Source of the DNA: Anaerolineae bacterium
GTDB taxonomy: Bacteria > Chloroflexota > Anaerolineae > Promineifilales > Promineifilaceae
Direction: 5' to 3'
Length of the DNA stretch: 28,194 bases
NCBI GenBank assembly: GCA_028277515.1
Contig: JANQGC010000143.1
Coordinates: 1-28,194 of the forward strand
Below the pieces are notes generated by a model. It saw only the letters and a program-made list of their open reading frames with translations. It did no database searches and had not been told where the DNA came from. Of this stretch, positions 1 to 7,310 are shown one piece after another (within the stretch, counting starts at the first letter, position 1; each line of letters starts with the position of its first letter). The position numbers and the translations under genes are program-made.

Positions 1-10
1 ATATCATGCC

Positions 11-247
11 TTAAACGGCGTGATATAGCGCTTCATGGCCTGATGCGTCCGGGTAATAAAATGCCAGGTCACCGTCTAAAACTTTCCGCGAAATGACCAA
101 CGAGTTGATAAGCTCATCGTCGCGCCATCCTGGTGGCACGGAGTCCAGCGCCCAAAAGCGCAAAATAAGTCCTCCCAGGGTTATGACTGCCAGCAGCAGC
201 AGTTCAGTTCGCATCCGGCGTGTGCTCAACTCTCTTTTCCTGCTCAT
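11..247 (-). pseudogene. N-terminal fragment of an ArnT/GT39-like membrane glycosyltransferase, stopped after 78 codons
   Basis: The 78 residues match the start of the two larger glycosyltransferases in this window: a first membrane helix (about residues 14-34), then SVPPGWRDDE (acidic pair near residues 43-45, the expected metal/lipid-phosphate site), then GHEALYH, equivalent to GREPLYDY and GSEPLYSY in the paralogs. A TAA at 11-13 then interrupts the frame, although the following codons (Gly-Met-Ile) still resemble the paralogs. It starts at ATG 247, overlapping the stop of the upstream gene by ATGA, so it would be translationally coupled. Paralogs have about 680 residues, so this is a nonsense mutant, a decayed gene or a sequencing error. 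The window ends 10 bases later, so the rest of the gene cannot be seen. Confidence 0.55.
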
Positions 248-2289
248 GGTGCAATCGTGAGATCGGTAAGATGAAACAGATCCGCTGGCTCGTCTGTTCC
301 GGAGAGAGGTATGCGAATGCCGTCCGGTTGTGTATATACGCCAACGGCTAGAGGGTAATCACCGGCGGCCGTTTCAGGTGGAATTGCAATTTCGAATAAC
401 TGTAGAAACCAGATGCCGGCCTGCCATGATGTTCCAGGCACGCCCAGTTGATCGTGTTGGGCGAGGGGCGGTCCCGCTTCATTTAACACGTGGGCAAAAA
501 GGACAGCATCGGTAAGAGGCTGCTCGGCCTGCCATAATGTCACTAACTGCAAAGTTTCACCCGGCTGCACTGGGGCAGGCTGTAAATAGAAACCATGCAA
601 GGTTACGGTATCGTCGAACCGGGCTTCTGCCGGGTTTAGTTGTGTCTGCCAATCGGACAGCATCGCCCGGCCATCTACGGAATAAATTGTTAACGGCCGA
701 TCCAGGTCCGTTTCTCGAAGGGGCAGGGTGTTCTTATACTCTGCCGTGGAAAAATAAGGTTGTAACGCCGGCGCTAATGGCGTAAAACCGGGAATCAATA
801 GTTCACTCTCGCCGCTATCAGGAATGATGAGACTGCTGCGCGCGTTAAACCAATGCAACATGACTTCCTCGTTTTGCAAACGCATCTGTGCGACAGCAGG
901 GCTGTGATAGCGATGTGGTGTTATCGTCGATATTGCTACTGAACCTTCTCCGTAATCATTTAGATAATCAATGGCTGTCGAGAGGGTGCTTTCATATTGC
1001 ACGCGGACCTCAGGATGGTTAGCCCAGGTAATAAAATAATCGCGATACGTAAGGACGGCCGTCGCCCCAAATAGGAGCAGTAACCCAGGCACCACCCAGC
1101 GTTTCACTGCCAAAGGTTGCCCATCTATTTCTATTTGACCGGCCCGCACCAGGGCTATGGCTGGAAAAAGATATAGAACCGGCTGTATGCTGATAGCCTG
1201 CGTCATGGCCAATGACGATCCGGTGATCAACACGGGTAAAATCCCAACTGCCAGCCATGACAGCGCCAGAAAGGATGGCGGACCGTAACCCCATGCTCTT
1301 GGTGTAGGGAATTTGGCTCGTTGCAAGAATATATATCCAATAGCGATGATCAAACCGGCCAGGAAGAGGATAGCCATCAATGGACCCAGCAGCGGCTTTC
1401 CGGCGATATTGTAACGCCAGGCATTGTCACCTTCCAGGAAAAAGAGAGCAAAGCCCTGCCCTATATTGCCGGCCAATAACAACCAGTCCCCGGCAGCGGC
1501 CGTTATCAGTGGAGCTGCCAACTGTTGGATACGCAGCTCGGAAGCCGGGTTGAACGCCAGGTAGACCAGAAGCGGACCGGCGACGACCAGCATCACCAGG
1601 AGCATCAGGCCGATAGGCCACACCATGCGGCGAAACAGCGTTCTGTACACAAATGATAGGTAAACAAGCAGCGCAGGAAAAATGGTCCACAATCCCCGGG
1701 CAGGAATATAGGTATAAATCGTCAAGCCAAGACATAACCCCGCCACGGCAAATTTCAATAATGGCCGGGAACTTTTCATCTTGTTAGCTGATTGACGGTC
1801 GCGTAACTGTTGAAATCCCAACCAGAAGAGGGTGACTGCTAACACAAACAGGGTAGGCAGTAGGGTTGATCGCAGAGCCTGCCGGCCGCTCATCACGGGC
1901 CAGAAGCCAGCGGCCAGACCGGCGGCGGTTAATAAAGCGGTCGTGTTATCGAAGGCGTGGCGCACCCAGGCAAACATGGCAGCGATCAATAGTATGGAAA
2001 AATAAACGGCGACGATTCGTCCCGCGAAATAGGTGGGACCTAAAAAGGTCATGAAAGCGGCCGTCACATAATCGTAGAGGGGTTCACGGCCGTAACCGAT
2101 TGTGAAATAAATTTGGCGTACACCTTCATTCAGGATGCTCCAGGCGGTTAGACCGTGGTCCGCTTCATCATGGGTCAGCCCAGGTGGTACAGAAGTCAGA
2201 GCATATAGGCGCAAAAAAACGGCCGTTGCTAGAATGAGCAGCAGCCAGCCAAAATGCTTGTAATGGGATGATAGTTTTTGGACTTTCAT
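244..2289 (-). CDS. ArnT/GT39-like polytopic membrane glycosyltransferase
   Basis: This is a predicted integral membrane transferase that would use a polyprenyl-phosphate sugar donor on the outer face of the membrane. It has about ten hydrophobic segments. Helix 1 is followed by SVPPGLTHDEADHG, where Asp41-Glu42 is the conserved acidic pair of the GT-C fold. The motif REPLYDYV lies in the first outer loop. The last 130 residues are not membrane-like and look like a beta-sandwich (VQPGETLQLVTLW, then GDYPLAVGVY), also present in the paralog at 4230-6263. I chose ATG 2289. An in-frame TTG at 2322 would add 11 residues, and neither start has a good Shine-Dalgarno sequence. It lies downstream of the rplT terminator and runs into the truncated paralog. 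Acceptor and sugar cannot be predicted. Confidence 0.8.
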   Translation of the reverse strand: MKVQKLSSHYKHFGWLLLILATAVFLRLYALTSVPPGLTHDEADHGLTAWSILNEGVRQIYFTIGYGREPLYDYVTAAFMTFLGPTYFAGRIVAVYFSILLIAAMFAWVRHAFDNTTALLTAAGLAAGFWPVMSGRQALRSTLLPTLFVLAVTLFWLGFQQLRDRQSANKMKSSRPLLKFAVAGLCLGLTIYTYIPARGLWTIFPALLVYLSFVYRTLFRRMVWPIGLMLLVMLVVAGPLLVYLAFNPASELRIQQLAAPLITAAAGDWLLLAGNIGQGFALFFLEGDNAWRYNIAGKPLLGPLMAILFLAGLIIAIGYIFLQRAKFPTPRAWGYGPPSFLALSWLAVGILPVLITGSSLAMTQAISIQPVLYLFPAIALVRAGQIEIDGQPLAVKRWVVPGLLLLFGATAVLTYRDYFITWANHPEVRVQYESTLSTAIDYLNDYGEGSVAISTITPHRYHSPAVAQMRLQNEEVMLHWFNARSSLIIPDSGESELLIPGFTPLAPALQPYFSTAEYKNTLPLRETDLDRPLTIYSVDGRAMLSDWQTQLNPAEARFDDTVTLHGFYLQPAPVQPGETLQLVTLWQAEQPLTDAVLFAHVLNEAGPPLAQHDQLGVPGTSWQAGIWFLQLFEIAIPPETAAGDYPLAVGVYTQPDGIRIPLSGTDEPADLFHLTDLTIAP

Positions 2290-2371
2290 ACCAGGAGACG
2301 CATGATACTGGACAGAATACAACCCATCAACTACGTTAAACGGGTTTTTCTATGCCGAAACGCCTCTAAAC

Positions 2372-2408
2372 AACAAAAACGCCACGCTCAATCACAAGCG
2401 CGGCGTTT
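2372..2408 (-). terminator. Intrinsic terminator after rplT
   Basis: The arms 2377-2387 and 2398-2408 form a ten-pair stem (AAACGCC plus CGC against GCG plus GGCGTTT) with one opposed mismatch and a ten-base loop. Read leftwards it is followed by a T-rich run. It sits just downstream of the rplT stop and separates the ribosomal operon from the glycosyltransferase. Confidence 0.75.
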
Positions 2409-2431
2409 CAACTATTGAGGATTTGCCGAAG

Positions 2432-2785
2432 CTAAGCTAATGCTTCTTTTGCTACTTCCACAACCTGGGAAAAAGCTTTCGGCTCACGAACAGCCAGGTC
2501 GGCCAATGCTTTCCGATCCAGTTGTACATTTGCCTTTTTCAATCCATGAATGAATTTGCTGTAGCTCAAACCATTGGCGCGAGAAGCGGCGTTGATGCGC
2601 GCGATCCACAATTTGCGGAATTCGCGGCGACGTACCCGGCGATCCCGGTAGGCATACCAGTACGATTTCATCATGGACTCATTGGCCCGGCGGAACAATT
2701 TACTGCGTGTTCCCCATTGGCCTTTGGTCATCTTTATTATTTTCTTATGACGACGCCGGGTTACAATCCCGGATTTTACTCTCAT
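2432..2785 (-). CDS. rplT: 50S ribosomal protein L20
   Basis: A 117-residue protein of normal L20 length. The highly basic N-terminal extension ([16 protein letters not shown]) is the rRNA-threading tail. The core [10 protein letters not shown] followed by [14 protein letters not shown] is diagnostic of L20, which binds 23S rRNA early in large-subunit assembly. It starts at ATG 2785 with GAGGT upstream and is the last gene of infC-rpmI-rplT, ending at an intrinsic terminator. In several bacteria L20 represses this operon by binding its own mRNA. Candidate structured leaders lie before rpmI and before rplT, but their role here is not shown. Confidence 0.97.
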   Translation of the reverse strand: MRVKSGIVTRRRHKKIIKMTKGQWGTRSKLFRRANESMMKSYWYAYRDRRVRRREFRKLWIARINAASRANGLSYSKFIHGLKKANVQLDRKALADLAVREPKAFSQVVEVAKEALA

Positions 2786-2809
2786 TTTAAATTACCTCGC
2801 ATTTCGGAA

Positions 2810-2850
2810 GCCTGGACACTCAAGTAGAGGAAAAACTACCGAGGCCAGGC
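2810..2850 (-). promoter_or_regulatory. Imperfect hairpin in the rpmI-rplT spacer
   Basis: GCCTGG (2810-2815) pairs with CCAGGC (2845-2850), CTC (2819-2821) with GAG (2841-2843), and GTAG (2824-2827) with CTAC (2836-2839), giving an interrupted stem in the 95-base gap before rplT. L20 autoregulatory sites in other bacteria are irregular stems that mimic its rRNA site, so this is a candidate. There is no U-run, so it is not a terminator. Confidence 0.3.
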
Positions 2851-2880
2851 AGCGGATTTAATAAATAAAATACCTGTTGT

Positions 2881-3129
2881 TTAGGCGGGCGGATTGGCCT
2901 TGTATTTTTTCAAATAGGGAGCTAAACGTTTTATGCGCTTGCGATCGCCAGCCGATTCCACCTCAAGCATTTTCGAGAACTGCCGTTTAACTCTTTTTGA
3001 CTTGCGGCGGCGCAAATGGCTTTTGCCACCTTTTGTGCGCATTATTTTGCCTGTTCCTGTAACGCGGAAGCGCTTGGCTGCCGCTTTATAGGTTTTAAGT
3101 TTGTACTTTTTTGTTTTCTTCTTCGGCAT
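2881..3129 (-). CDS. rpmI: 50S ribosomal protein L35
   Basis: Small, very basic protein with the L35 signature: KKYKLKTYKAAAKRFRVTGTGKI, then KGGKSHLRRRKSKRVKRQ. At 82 residues it is longer than the usual 64-66 because of a C-terminal extension (KRLAPYLKKYKANPPA and the preceding linker). It starts at ATG 3129 with GAGGAAG just upstream. It is the middle gene of the IF3-L35-L20 operon, a gene order conserved across bacteria, which supports all three assignments. A hairpin with a U-run lies between infC and this gene's ribosome binding site. Confidence 0.96.
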   Translation of the reverse strand: MPKKKTKKYKLKTYKAAAKRFRVTGTGKIMRTKGGKSHLRRRKSKRVKRQFSKMLEVESAGDRKRIKRLAPYLKKYKANPPA

Positions 3130-3140
3130 AACTTCCTCAT

Positions 3141-3164
3141 AAAAAAAGCCCGCGACGGGCTTTT
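3141..3164 (-). terminator. Intrinsic terminator-like hairpin between infC and rpmI
   Basis: AAAAGCCCG (3144-3152) and CGGGCTTTT (3156-3164) form a nine-pair stem with a three-base loop. On the minus strand seven T follow, directly before the rpmI Shine-Dalgarno sequence. Its place inside an operon suggests partial termination or attenuation rather than a true operon end. The shape is symmetrical, so it could also act on the plus strand. Confidence 0.6.
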
Positions 3165-3200
3165 AATAATAGTGACCTGTCTAATAACTGATGGTTTTCT

Positions 3201-3752
3201 TTATGTCCCACTCTCCGGGGCCAGCATTAACGTCATGCGCCAGCCCTCTAAAACCGGTTTTTGTTCCACGACAGAGATATCGCTCAATTCTTCGGCAATA
3301 TAATCTAATGCCTCTCTACCTAGTTCCGGGTAGGTGATTTCGCGTGCTTTGAACCGGACCATAAACTTAACTTTTTTGCCTTCCTCAAGCCATCTACGGG
3401 CATTCCGAACACCAATATCGCGATGGAAATCATCTGTTCGTGGCGTTAAACGTATGGTCTTTATCTCGACTTTCTTCTGTCGTTTGCGGGCTTCCTTGTC
3501 TTTTTTTGCATATTCATAGGAAAACTTACCATAATCCATGATACGGCAAACGGGTGGTTTTGCGTTTGGCGCTACTTCAACAAGATCAAGCTCGGCTTGA
3601 TTGGCAAGTTTCAGGGCCTCCTCAATAGGCACCTTCCCATGATTTTTGTTGTCCTGGTCGATTAATAATACCTCCCGGGCACGGATGCGCCGGTTAATAT
3701 TATAATCTGGTGTGGCCGGTTTTCGACTGAATTTTCGTCTGCTTCTTCTGAT
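3201..3752 (-). CDS. infC: Translation initiation factor IF-3, with a probable ATC start codon
   Basis: IF-3 binds the 30S subunit and enforces start-codon fidelity. The translated frame shows the N-terminal domain (INRRIRAREVLLIDQDG, then VPIEEALKLA and LDLVEVAPNAKPPVCRIMDYGKF), a Lys-rich linker, and the C-terminal domain (IRLTPRTDDFHRDIGVRNARRWL, then KVKFMVRFKARE). No ATG, GTG or TTG occurs in this frame between the TAA at 3765-3767 and GTG 3632. Starting at that GTG would delete conserved N-terminal residues. AAAGAGGT precedes an ATC at 3750-3752 by three bases, giving 183 residues, the normal length. An ATT at 3696-3698 is the alternative start but has no Shine-Dalgarno. infC in Escherichia coli uses AUU, through which IF-3 represses its own synthesis, so a rare start is expected of the family. 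Confidence 0.9.
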   Translation of the reverse strand: MRRSRRKFSRKPATPDYNINRRIRAREVLLIDQDNKNHGKVPIEEALKLANQAELDLVEVAPNAKPPVCRIMDYGKFSYEYAKKDKEARKRQKKVEIKTIRLTPRTDDFHRDIGVRNARRWLEEGKKVKFMVRFKAREITYPELGREALDYIAEELSDISVVEQKPVLEGWRMTLMLAPESGT

Positions 3753-3818
3753 GTTACCTCTTTTTTAAATTTCTAAGTATCACGCGTTCATTTTACGTGA
3801 AATAACAAACAACAAACC

Positions 3819-3843
3819 GCCCACTGAGACTATCCCAGTAGGC
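3819..3843 (-). promoter_or_regulatory. 5'-terminal leader hairpin of the infC operon, possible attenuator
   Basis: GCCTACTGGGA and TCTCAGTGGGC (minus-strand reading) form an uninterrupted 11-pair stem with two wobble pairs and a three-base loop. A T/G-rich tract (3801-3817 on the plus strand) follows. The predicted transcription start of the infC promoter is 3843, the first base of the stem. It may be an attenuator or an mRNA-stabilising 5' hairpin. It would also serve as a terminator for transcription arriving from upstream. Confidence 0.55.
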
Positions 3844-3849
3844 AGGGAA

Positions 3850-3878
3850 ATAATAACACATGGGAGGAGGGGCGTCAA
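3850..3878 (-). promoter_or_regulatory. Sigma-70-type promoter of infC-rpmI-rplT
   Basis: Minus-strand reading gives TTGACG (3873-3878), a 17-base spacer and TATTAT (3850-3855). TG one base before the -10 makes it an extended -10. Predicted start is 3843. It lies 98 bases upstream of the inferred infC ATC start. Confidence 0.7.
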
Positions 3879-3978
3879 TTCAAGAGGGCTGGAAAAGCCC
3901 TTTTTGGAGCAAGAGTCTCGAATAGGGTTAATGACTGTGAGTAATTGATGAGATGGAAGGGGATCGCAAGCGTCGAAT

Positions 3979-4212
3979 TTACTGTAGGATGAGGTTGAGG
4001 ATGATCAGTAATGCAAACATAGTGCCGGCTAAAATTAACACGCGGCGCAGATCTTTAATCACATAGGCATAATCGAAACGGAACTGATCGGTCGCGGATA
4101 AGGTTTCGTTGGCCGGTTCGGCTTTGGCTTCATCCTTGGCTGCCGGTTCCGGACTGCTTGCCGATGCCCTCTTTTTTCTTTTCTTTTTTACTCTTCGTAC
4201 TTTTTTAGCCAT
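3979..4212 (-). CDS. Small basic, C-terminally membrane-anchored protein of unknown function
   Basis: Not recognised as a named family. The 77 residues begin with a strongly basic stretch (KKVRRVKKKRKKR), continue with an Ala/Glu/Pro-rich linker (about 16-40), then DQFRFDYAYVIKDLRRV, and end in one hydrophobic helix (about residues 55-76) with only Gln after it. This layout is typical of a tail-anchored protein with its positive part in the cytoplasm. It starts at ATG 4212 with AGGAAAG upstream, 17 bases after the stop of the glycosyltransferase, so the two are probably co-transcribed. It lies next to the infC operon, and the basic tail could bind RNA or ribosomes, but that is only a guess. 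SecE-like proteins are also small and anchored, but I do not see a clear SecE motif. Confidence 0.75.
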   Translation of the reverse strand: MAKKVRRVKKKRKKRASASSPEPAAKDEAKAEPANETLSATDQFRFDYAYVIKDLRRVLILAGTMFALLIILNLILQ

Positions 4213-4229
4213 GTTTCTTTCCTATCAAG

Positions 4230-6263
4230 CTAATTCTGCGCCGATCCGGGAGATTGTGCAACTTCTATTGCGGGAATGTTCACTGTCGTTGTCGATAAAT
4301 CGTTACCAACGACGGGCAAACGTTGGCCCGTCGGTTGATCGTAAATGCCCAGGACGACCGGATATTGTCCGGGTTGCGCGTCGGAGGGAATGGGGATGGC
4401 GTGAATCTGCAGAATGGTATCGCCGCCTTTCCAATTCCAAGATGGCGCATCCAGCGTATCTTTTTGAGCCAGGATTTGATCATCATTATCTAGCACGTGG
4501 GCAAATATGACAGCCGCTGTTGTTCCGGTCAGGTCATGTATGGGACCAGCTTTGGCCGGATCGATAATACGCCACCGGGTCAGCAATTCGGCCGTTTCCC
4601 CTGGCTCAACCTGCGGTGAAAACCATTGCGCCCCCTCTAATATAATCGCGCCACCAAAATCCGCTCCGATATTTTCAGTTGGGTCAGACAAAGCGGCTAT
4701 ATCGATCTCGTAATAAGTAAATTGCGGGTCCAAATCGTCGGGGCGCAGAGAAATCGTTTCTATAGGGTTTAAATACGCTCCAAAAGCGGGATGGGGTGGG
4801 GTTGATGAAGGGATAACAGCTTGAGCCGGGCCACCACAGGGTAGGATAAGGGCGTTTCGGGCATCCACCCAACGCGCTTCCTGTAAAGTGGAACCGGCCA
4901 GCACTAAAGCGATAGAAGGATCGTGCGCCGGGCCGGGATAGACAGAGGAAATGACTATCTGGCCGTCTTGTTTATCCAGTTGCTGTAGATAAGTAATTTC
5001 TTCAACTAACGTTTGCTGATAAGCGGTCCGCACATCAGGAGAATCCGCCCAACGTAAAAAATAGTCCCGCGCGGTAATAAGACCTACTGCTAATAAGATA
5101 ATGAAAGCGCCTCCAATGAGAACCCTACGCGGCGGCCGATCCAATCTTTTTGCCAGGTGCCTGAGTATAAAAACAATGCCCAGGGCGGGGAAAAGATAAA
5201 CGACGGGTAGTGCGGCTAAATTTCGCGTTGTATTGGCCGTGGACCCGGTGACCAGCGAAGGAATAATACCCGCCACGAACCAGATGAGAGTAAATGCATA
5301 AGCCGGTTTTTTCCATCTCCATAGCGAAACAACTACGCCAATAATAAAGAATAAGGCGGAGATCCAATCGAAAACCGGCCGTCCGGGGATGTTGTAAGCG
5401 AGAAACTGATCGCCAAATCCGGGCCAAATAAAAGCTAAAAGGGCTTCCGAACTATTTTGTAGGAGTGGACTCAAATTACCGCTTGTGATTTGTTCCAGGG
5501 TTCCACCAAGCATTGATAATCGCGTCTGGGATTGGGGATTGTTGGCCAGATAAATAAACATGGGAATGGAAAATGATCCCGCCAGCAACAGGCCGACCAC
5601 AACAGGTCGCCAGCTGCGCTTAAAGATGGCGCGATGAATAAGAAAGAGGTAGAGCAAGAAGATTGGAAAGAGCAACCAGGCCACCCGGGAGGCCAGGTAA
5701 ATATGCAAGGTGATGAGGATGCTTAAAGCAAACCCGGCAACCAGCCAGGTTTGTCTTTTTTGAAATAATGATGTGTGATTTCTGTGCGCATCTTTTTCTT
5801 CGGCCTTAGGGAAAACGATCTGCCAGAAAAACCAAACGGCCGTGATCATAAAAAAGGGCAACAGTCCGGCGCGTAAGCTTTCCCGGCTTGTGGCTAAAGG
5901 CCAGAAGGAAACGGCGATCAATCCCGCGGTGATGAGGGCCGGCGCGCGGCCGAAGACCGCCCGGCTCCAAATAAACATGGCCAGGATGGTGGCTGTCCCG
6001 AATATGACATTGACCAGGCGCAAAGCGAATAAGCCTTCACCAAATAAAGCCATGCTGCCGGCCACCACATAACTATACAGGGGTTCGCTGCCGTAATTAA
6101 GAGGGAAATAATAGCGCAGTTGGCCGTCCAGGATTTCGATGGCTTCACGGCCGTGGTTGGCTTCATCATGAGTCAAACCAGGAGGTATGTCAGTCAGCCG
6201 GACCGTACGCAGTGCCAGTGCCAGCAGCAAAATGAAAAGGATTGGCAGCCATTTTTTAAGCAT
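4230..6263 (-). CDS. ArnT/GT39-like polytopic membrane glycosyltransferase
   Basis: A 677-residue paralog of the protein at 244-2289, with the same layout. A first helix is followed by DIPPGLTHDEANHG, where Asp33-Glu34 is the GT-C acidic pair. A loop motif SEPLYSYVVAGSMALFG follows, then about ten further hydrophobic segments up to roughly residue 400, then a soluble beta-rich tail (VEPGETAELLTRW, then PGQYPVVLGIYDQPTGQ). The family transfers sugars from polyprenyl-phosphate donors outside the membrane. The substrate is unknown. It starts at ATG 6263 with no clear Shine-Dalgarno. It sits 54 bases after the methyltransferase and 17 before the small anchored protein, so the three are probably one unit read from the promoter near 7180. 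Confidence 0.85.
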   Translation of the reverse strand: MLKKWLPILFILLLALALRTVRLTDIPPGLTHDEANHGREAIEILDGQLRYYFPLNYGSEPLYSYVVAGSMALFGEGLFALRLVNVIFGTATILAMFIWSRAVFGRAPALITAGLIAVSFWPLATSRESLRAGLLPFFMITAVWFFWQIVFPKAEEKDAHRNHTSLFQKRQTWLVAGFALSILITLHIYLASRVAWLLFPIFLLYLFLIHRAIFKRSWRPVVVGLLLAGSFSIPMFIYLANNPQSQTRLSMLGGTLEQITSGNLSPLLQNSSEALLAFIWPGFGDQFLAYNIPGRPVFDWISALFFIIGVVVSLWRWKKPAYAFTLIWFVAGIIPSLVTGSTANTTRNLAALPVVYLFPALGIVFILRHLAKRLDRPPRRVLIGGAFIILLAVGLITARDYFLRWADSPDVRTAYQQTLVEEITYLQQLDKQDGQIVISSVYPGPAHDPSIALVLAGSTLQEARWVDARNALILPCGGPAQAVIPSSTPPHPAFGAYLNPIETISLRPDDLDPQFTYYEIDIAALSDPTENIGADFGGAIILEGAQWFSPQVEPGETAELLTRWRIIDPAKAGPIHDLTGTTAAVIFAHVLDNDDQILAQKDTLDAPSWNWKGGDTILQIHAIPIPSDAQPGQYPVVLGIYDQPTGQRLPVVGNDLSTTTVNIPAIEVAQSPGSAQN

Positions 6264-6317
6264 GGGGGGATTGTAAACGCCACAAAACGACGAGCAAGCA
6301 GAATTAAGAAAGCTCGC

Positions 6318-7133
6318 TTATTGGTTATATGCCACGGCGAATAATTCTCTTTCAAAAAACCAGCGAAAAGGAGGAACATCAAAGGCAATTTTTCGCAATG
6401 AGGCTAGGATGAAATTTTCCTGCCGGTTTTGCGGTGGAGAATCGAGCCATACCTTAATTTTCGCAAATCCGGACCGTTTTAGTGTTTGGCGCATACTCAA
6501 AATGTCTTGCTCATTTACATGAACGTCCAGGTTAGCCGGCGTAATGGCCCGCGGATCTTTAGGATAATGGCTACCCTGGCCTAACATCGTGCGAAAATGG
6601 CGCACCCAAGGATAGGCATAGGCATCATACCAACGGTTGGGTGCTGTATGAATGATAACACTACCATCCTTCTTTAAAATGCGACGAATATCCTTCAACG
6701 TTTGGTCTAACTCCCAGGGATAAAGGTGCTCAACCACATCAAACAGTAGCACTCTATCAAAATAGTGGTTCGGAAAAGGCAAATATTTGGCATCTGAGCG
6801 GCAAACACCGGCCTTAGTTGTTTCTTCCGCTCCCGTTCTTTCTTCATTAGCGATGACATCGCGAGTCATTAAAGTGGCCACTTCCGCATAATCAATTCCA
6901 TAAACCTCTACGCCAAGGCGCATGCAATGGGTAATGATTTCGCCGCGCCCACAGCCGACATCCAGCACACGCATGCCGGGATAAACCCTGGCAACAGCGA
7001 AGGCATCACGAAGGCGTCGTGAAAGATGCTGGCCTTCGGATTCAATAAATACGTCATAACCTTCGCAAGCAGTTAAGAAGTATTCTTCGGTATATAGAGT
7101 GGATGGTAGTGATTTCTTACCGGATGTTGTCAT
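6318..7133 (-). CDS. Class I SAM-dependent methyltransferase
   Basis: A Rossmann-fold methyltransferase of the Methyltransf_11/UbiE-like type. From ATG 7133, motif I is VLDVGCGRG (56-64) for SAM binding, an acidic end of strand two is GIDYA (79-83), SDAKYLPFPNHYFD (113-126) is the adenine-side acidic motif, and FDVVEHLYPWEL (131-142) is motif IV. A C-terminal cap (about 170-271) probably holds the acceptor site. A TTG at 7223 and an ATG at 7169 are also in frame, but the promoter placed at 7168-7196 would put transcription start after both, so ATG 7133 is preferred. The substrate is unknown. The downstream glycosyltransferase suggests a sugar, lipid-linked or envelope substrate, but this is inference. 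Confidence 0.85.
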   Translation of the reverse strand: MTTSGKKSLPSTLYTEEYFLTACEGYDVFIESEGQHLSRRLRDAFAVARVYPGMRVLDVGCGRGEIITHCMRLGVEVYGIDYAEVATLMTRDVIANEERTGAEETTKAGVCRSDAKYLPFPNHYFDRVLLFDVVEHLYPWELDQTLKDIRRILKKDGSVIIHTAPNRWYDAYAYPWVRHFRTMLGQGSHYPKDPRAITPANLDVHVNEQDILSMRQTLKRSGFAKIKVWLDSPPQNRQENFILASLRKIAFDVPPFRWFFERELFAVAYNQ

Positions 7134-7167
7134 TCCATTTCTAATAAATTTTTGATAATTTTGTGGC

Positions 7168-7196
7168 ATTATAGATTTGCAGGAATCAAGTTGCAA
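7168..7196 (-). promoter_or_regulatory. Sigma-70-type promoter of the methyltransferase unit
   Basis: On the minus strand TTGCAA (7191-7196), a 17-base spacer and a perfect TATAAT (7168-7173). Predicted start is near 7161, about 28 bases before ATG 7133. It fixes the methyltransferase start downstream of two longer in-frame options. Confidence 0.7.
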
Positions 7197-7256
7197 ATGG
7201 CAAGAACATATTGCCGTCCCCAATTAAGCCCTCACAAAGCTCATTGGCATTTATTG

Positions 7257-7282
7257 TGAAACTTTTATAAAGCCCCTGCGTA
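7257..7282 (+). promoter_or_regulatory. ECF-type promoter of the sigma/anti-sigma operon
   Basis: TGAAAC (7257-7262), exactly 16 bases, then CGTA (7279-7282). This is the SigW-type ECF promoter pattern known from Bacillus. It precedes the ECF sigma gene start by 28 bases, as expected for autoregulation. Confidence 0.6.
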
Positions 7283-7310
7283 AAGTTGAATAAGTTCTCA
7301 GGAGATTGAG

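Noticed and set aside
3885..3905. Short hairpin AGGGCT/AGCCCT followed by five T on the plus strand
   Set aside because: No plus-strand gene ends here. On the minus strand, where the genes lie, no U-run follows, so it is not called a terminator.
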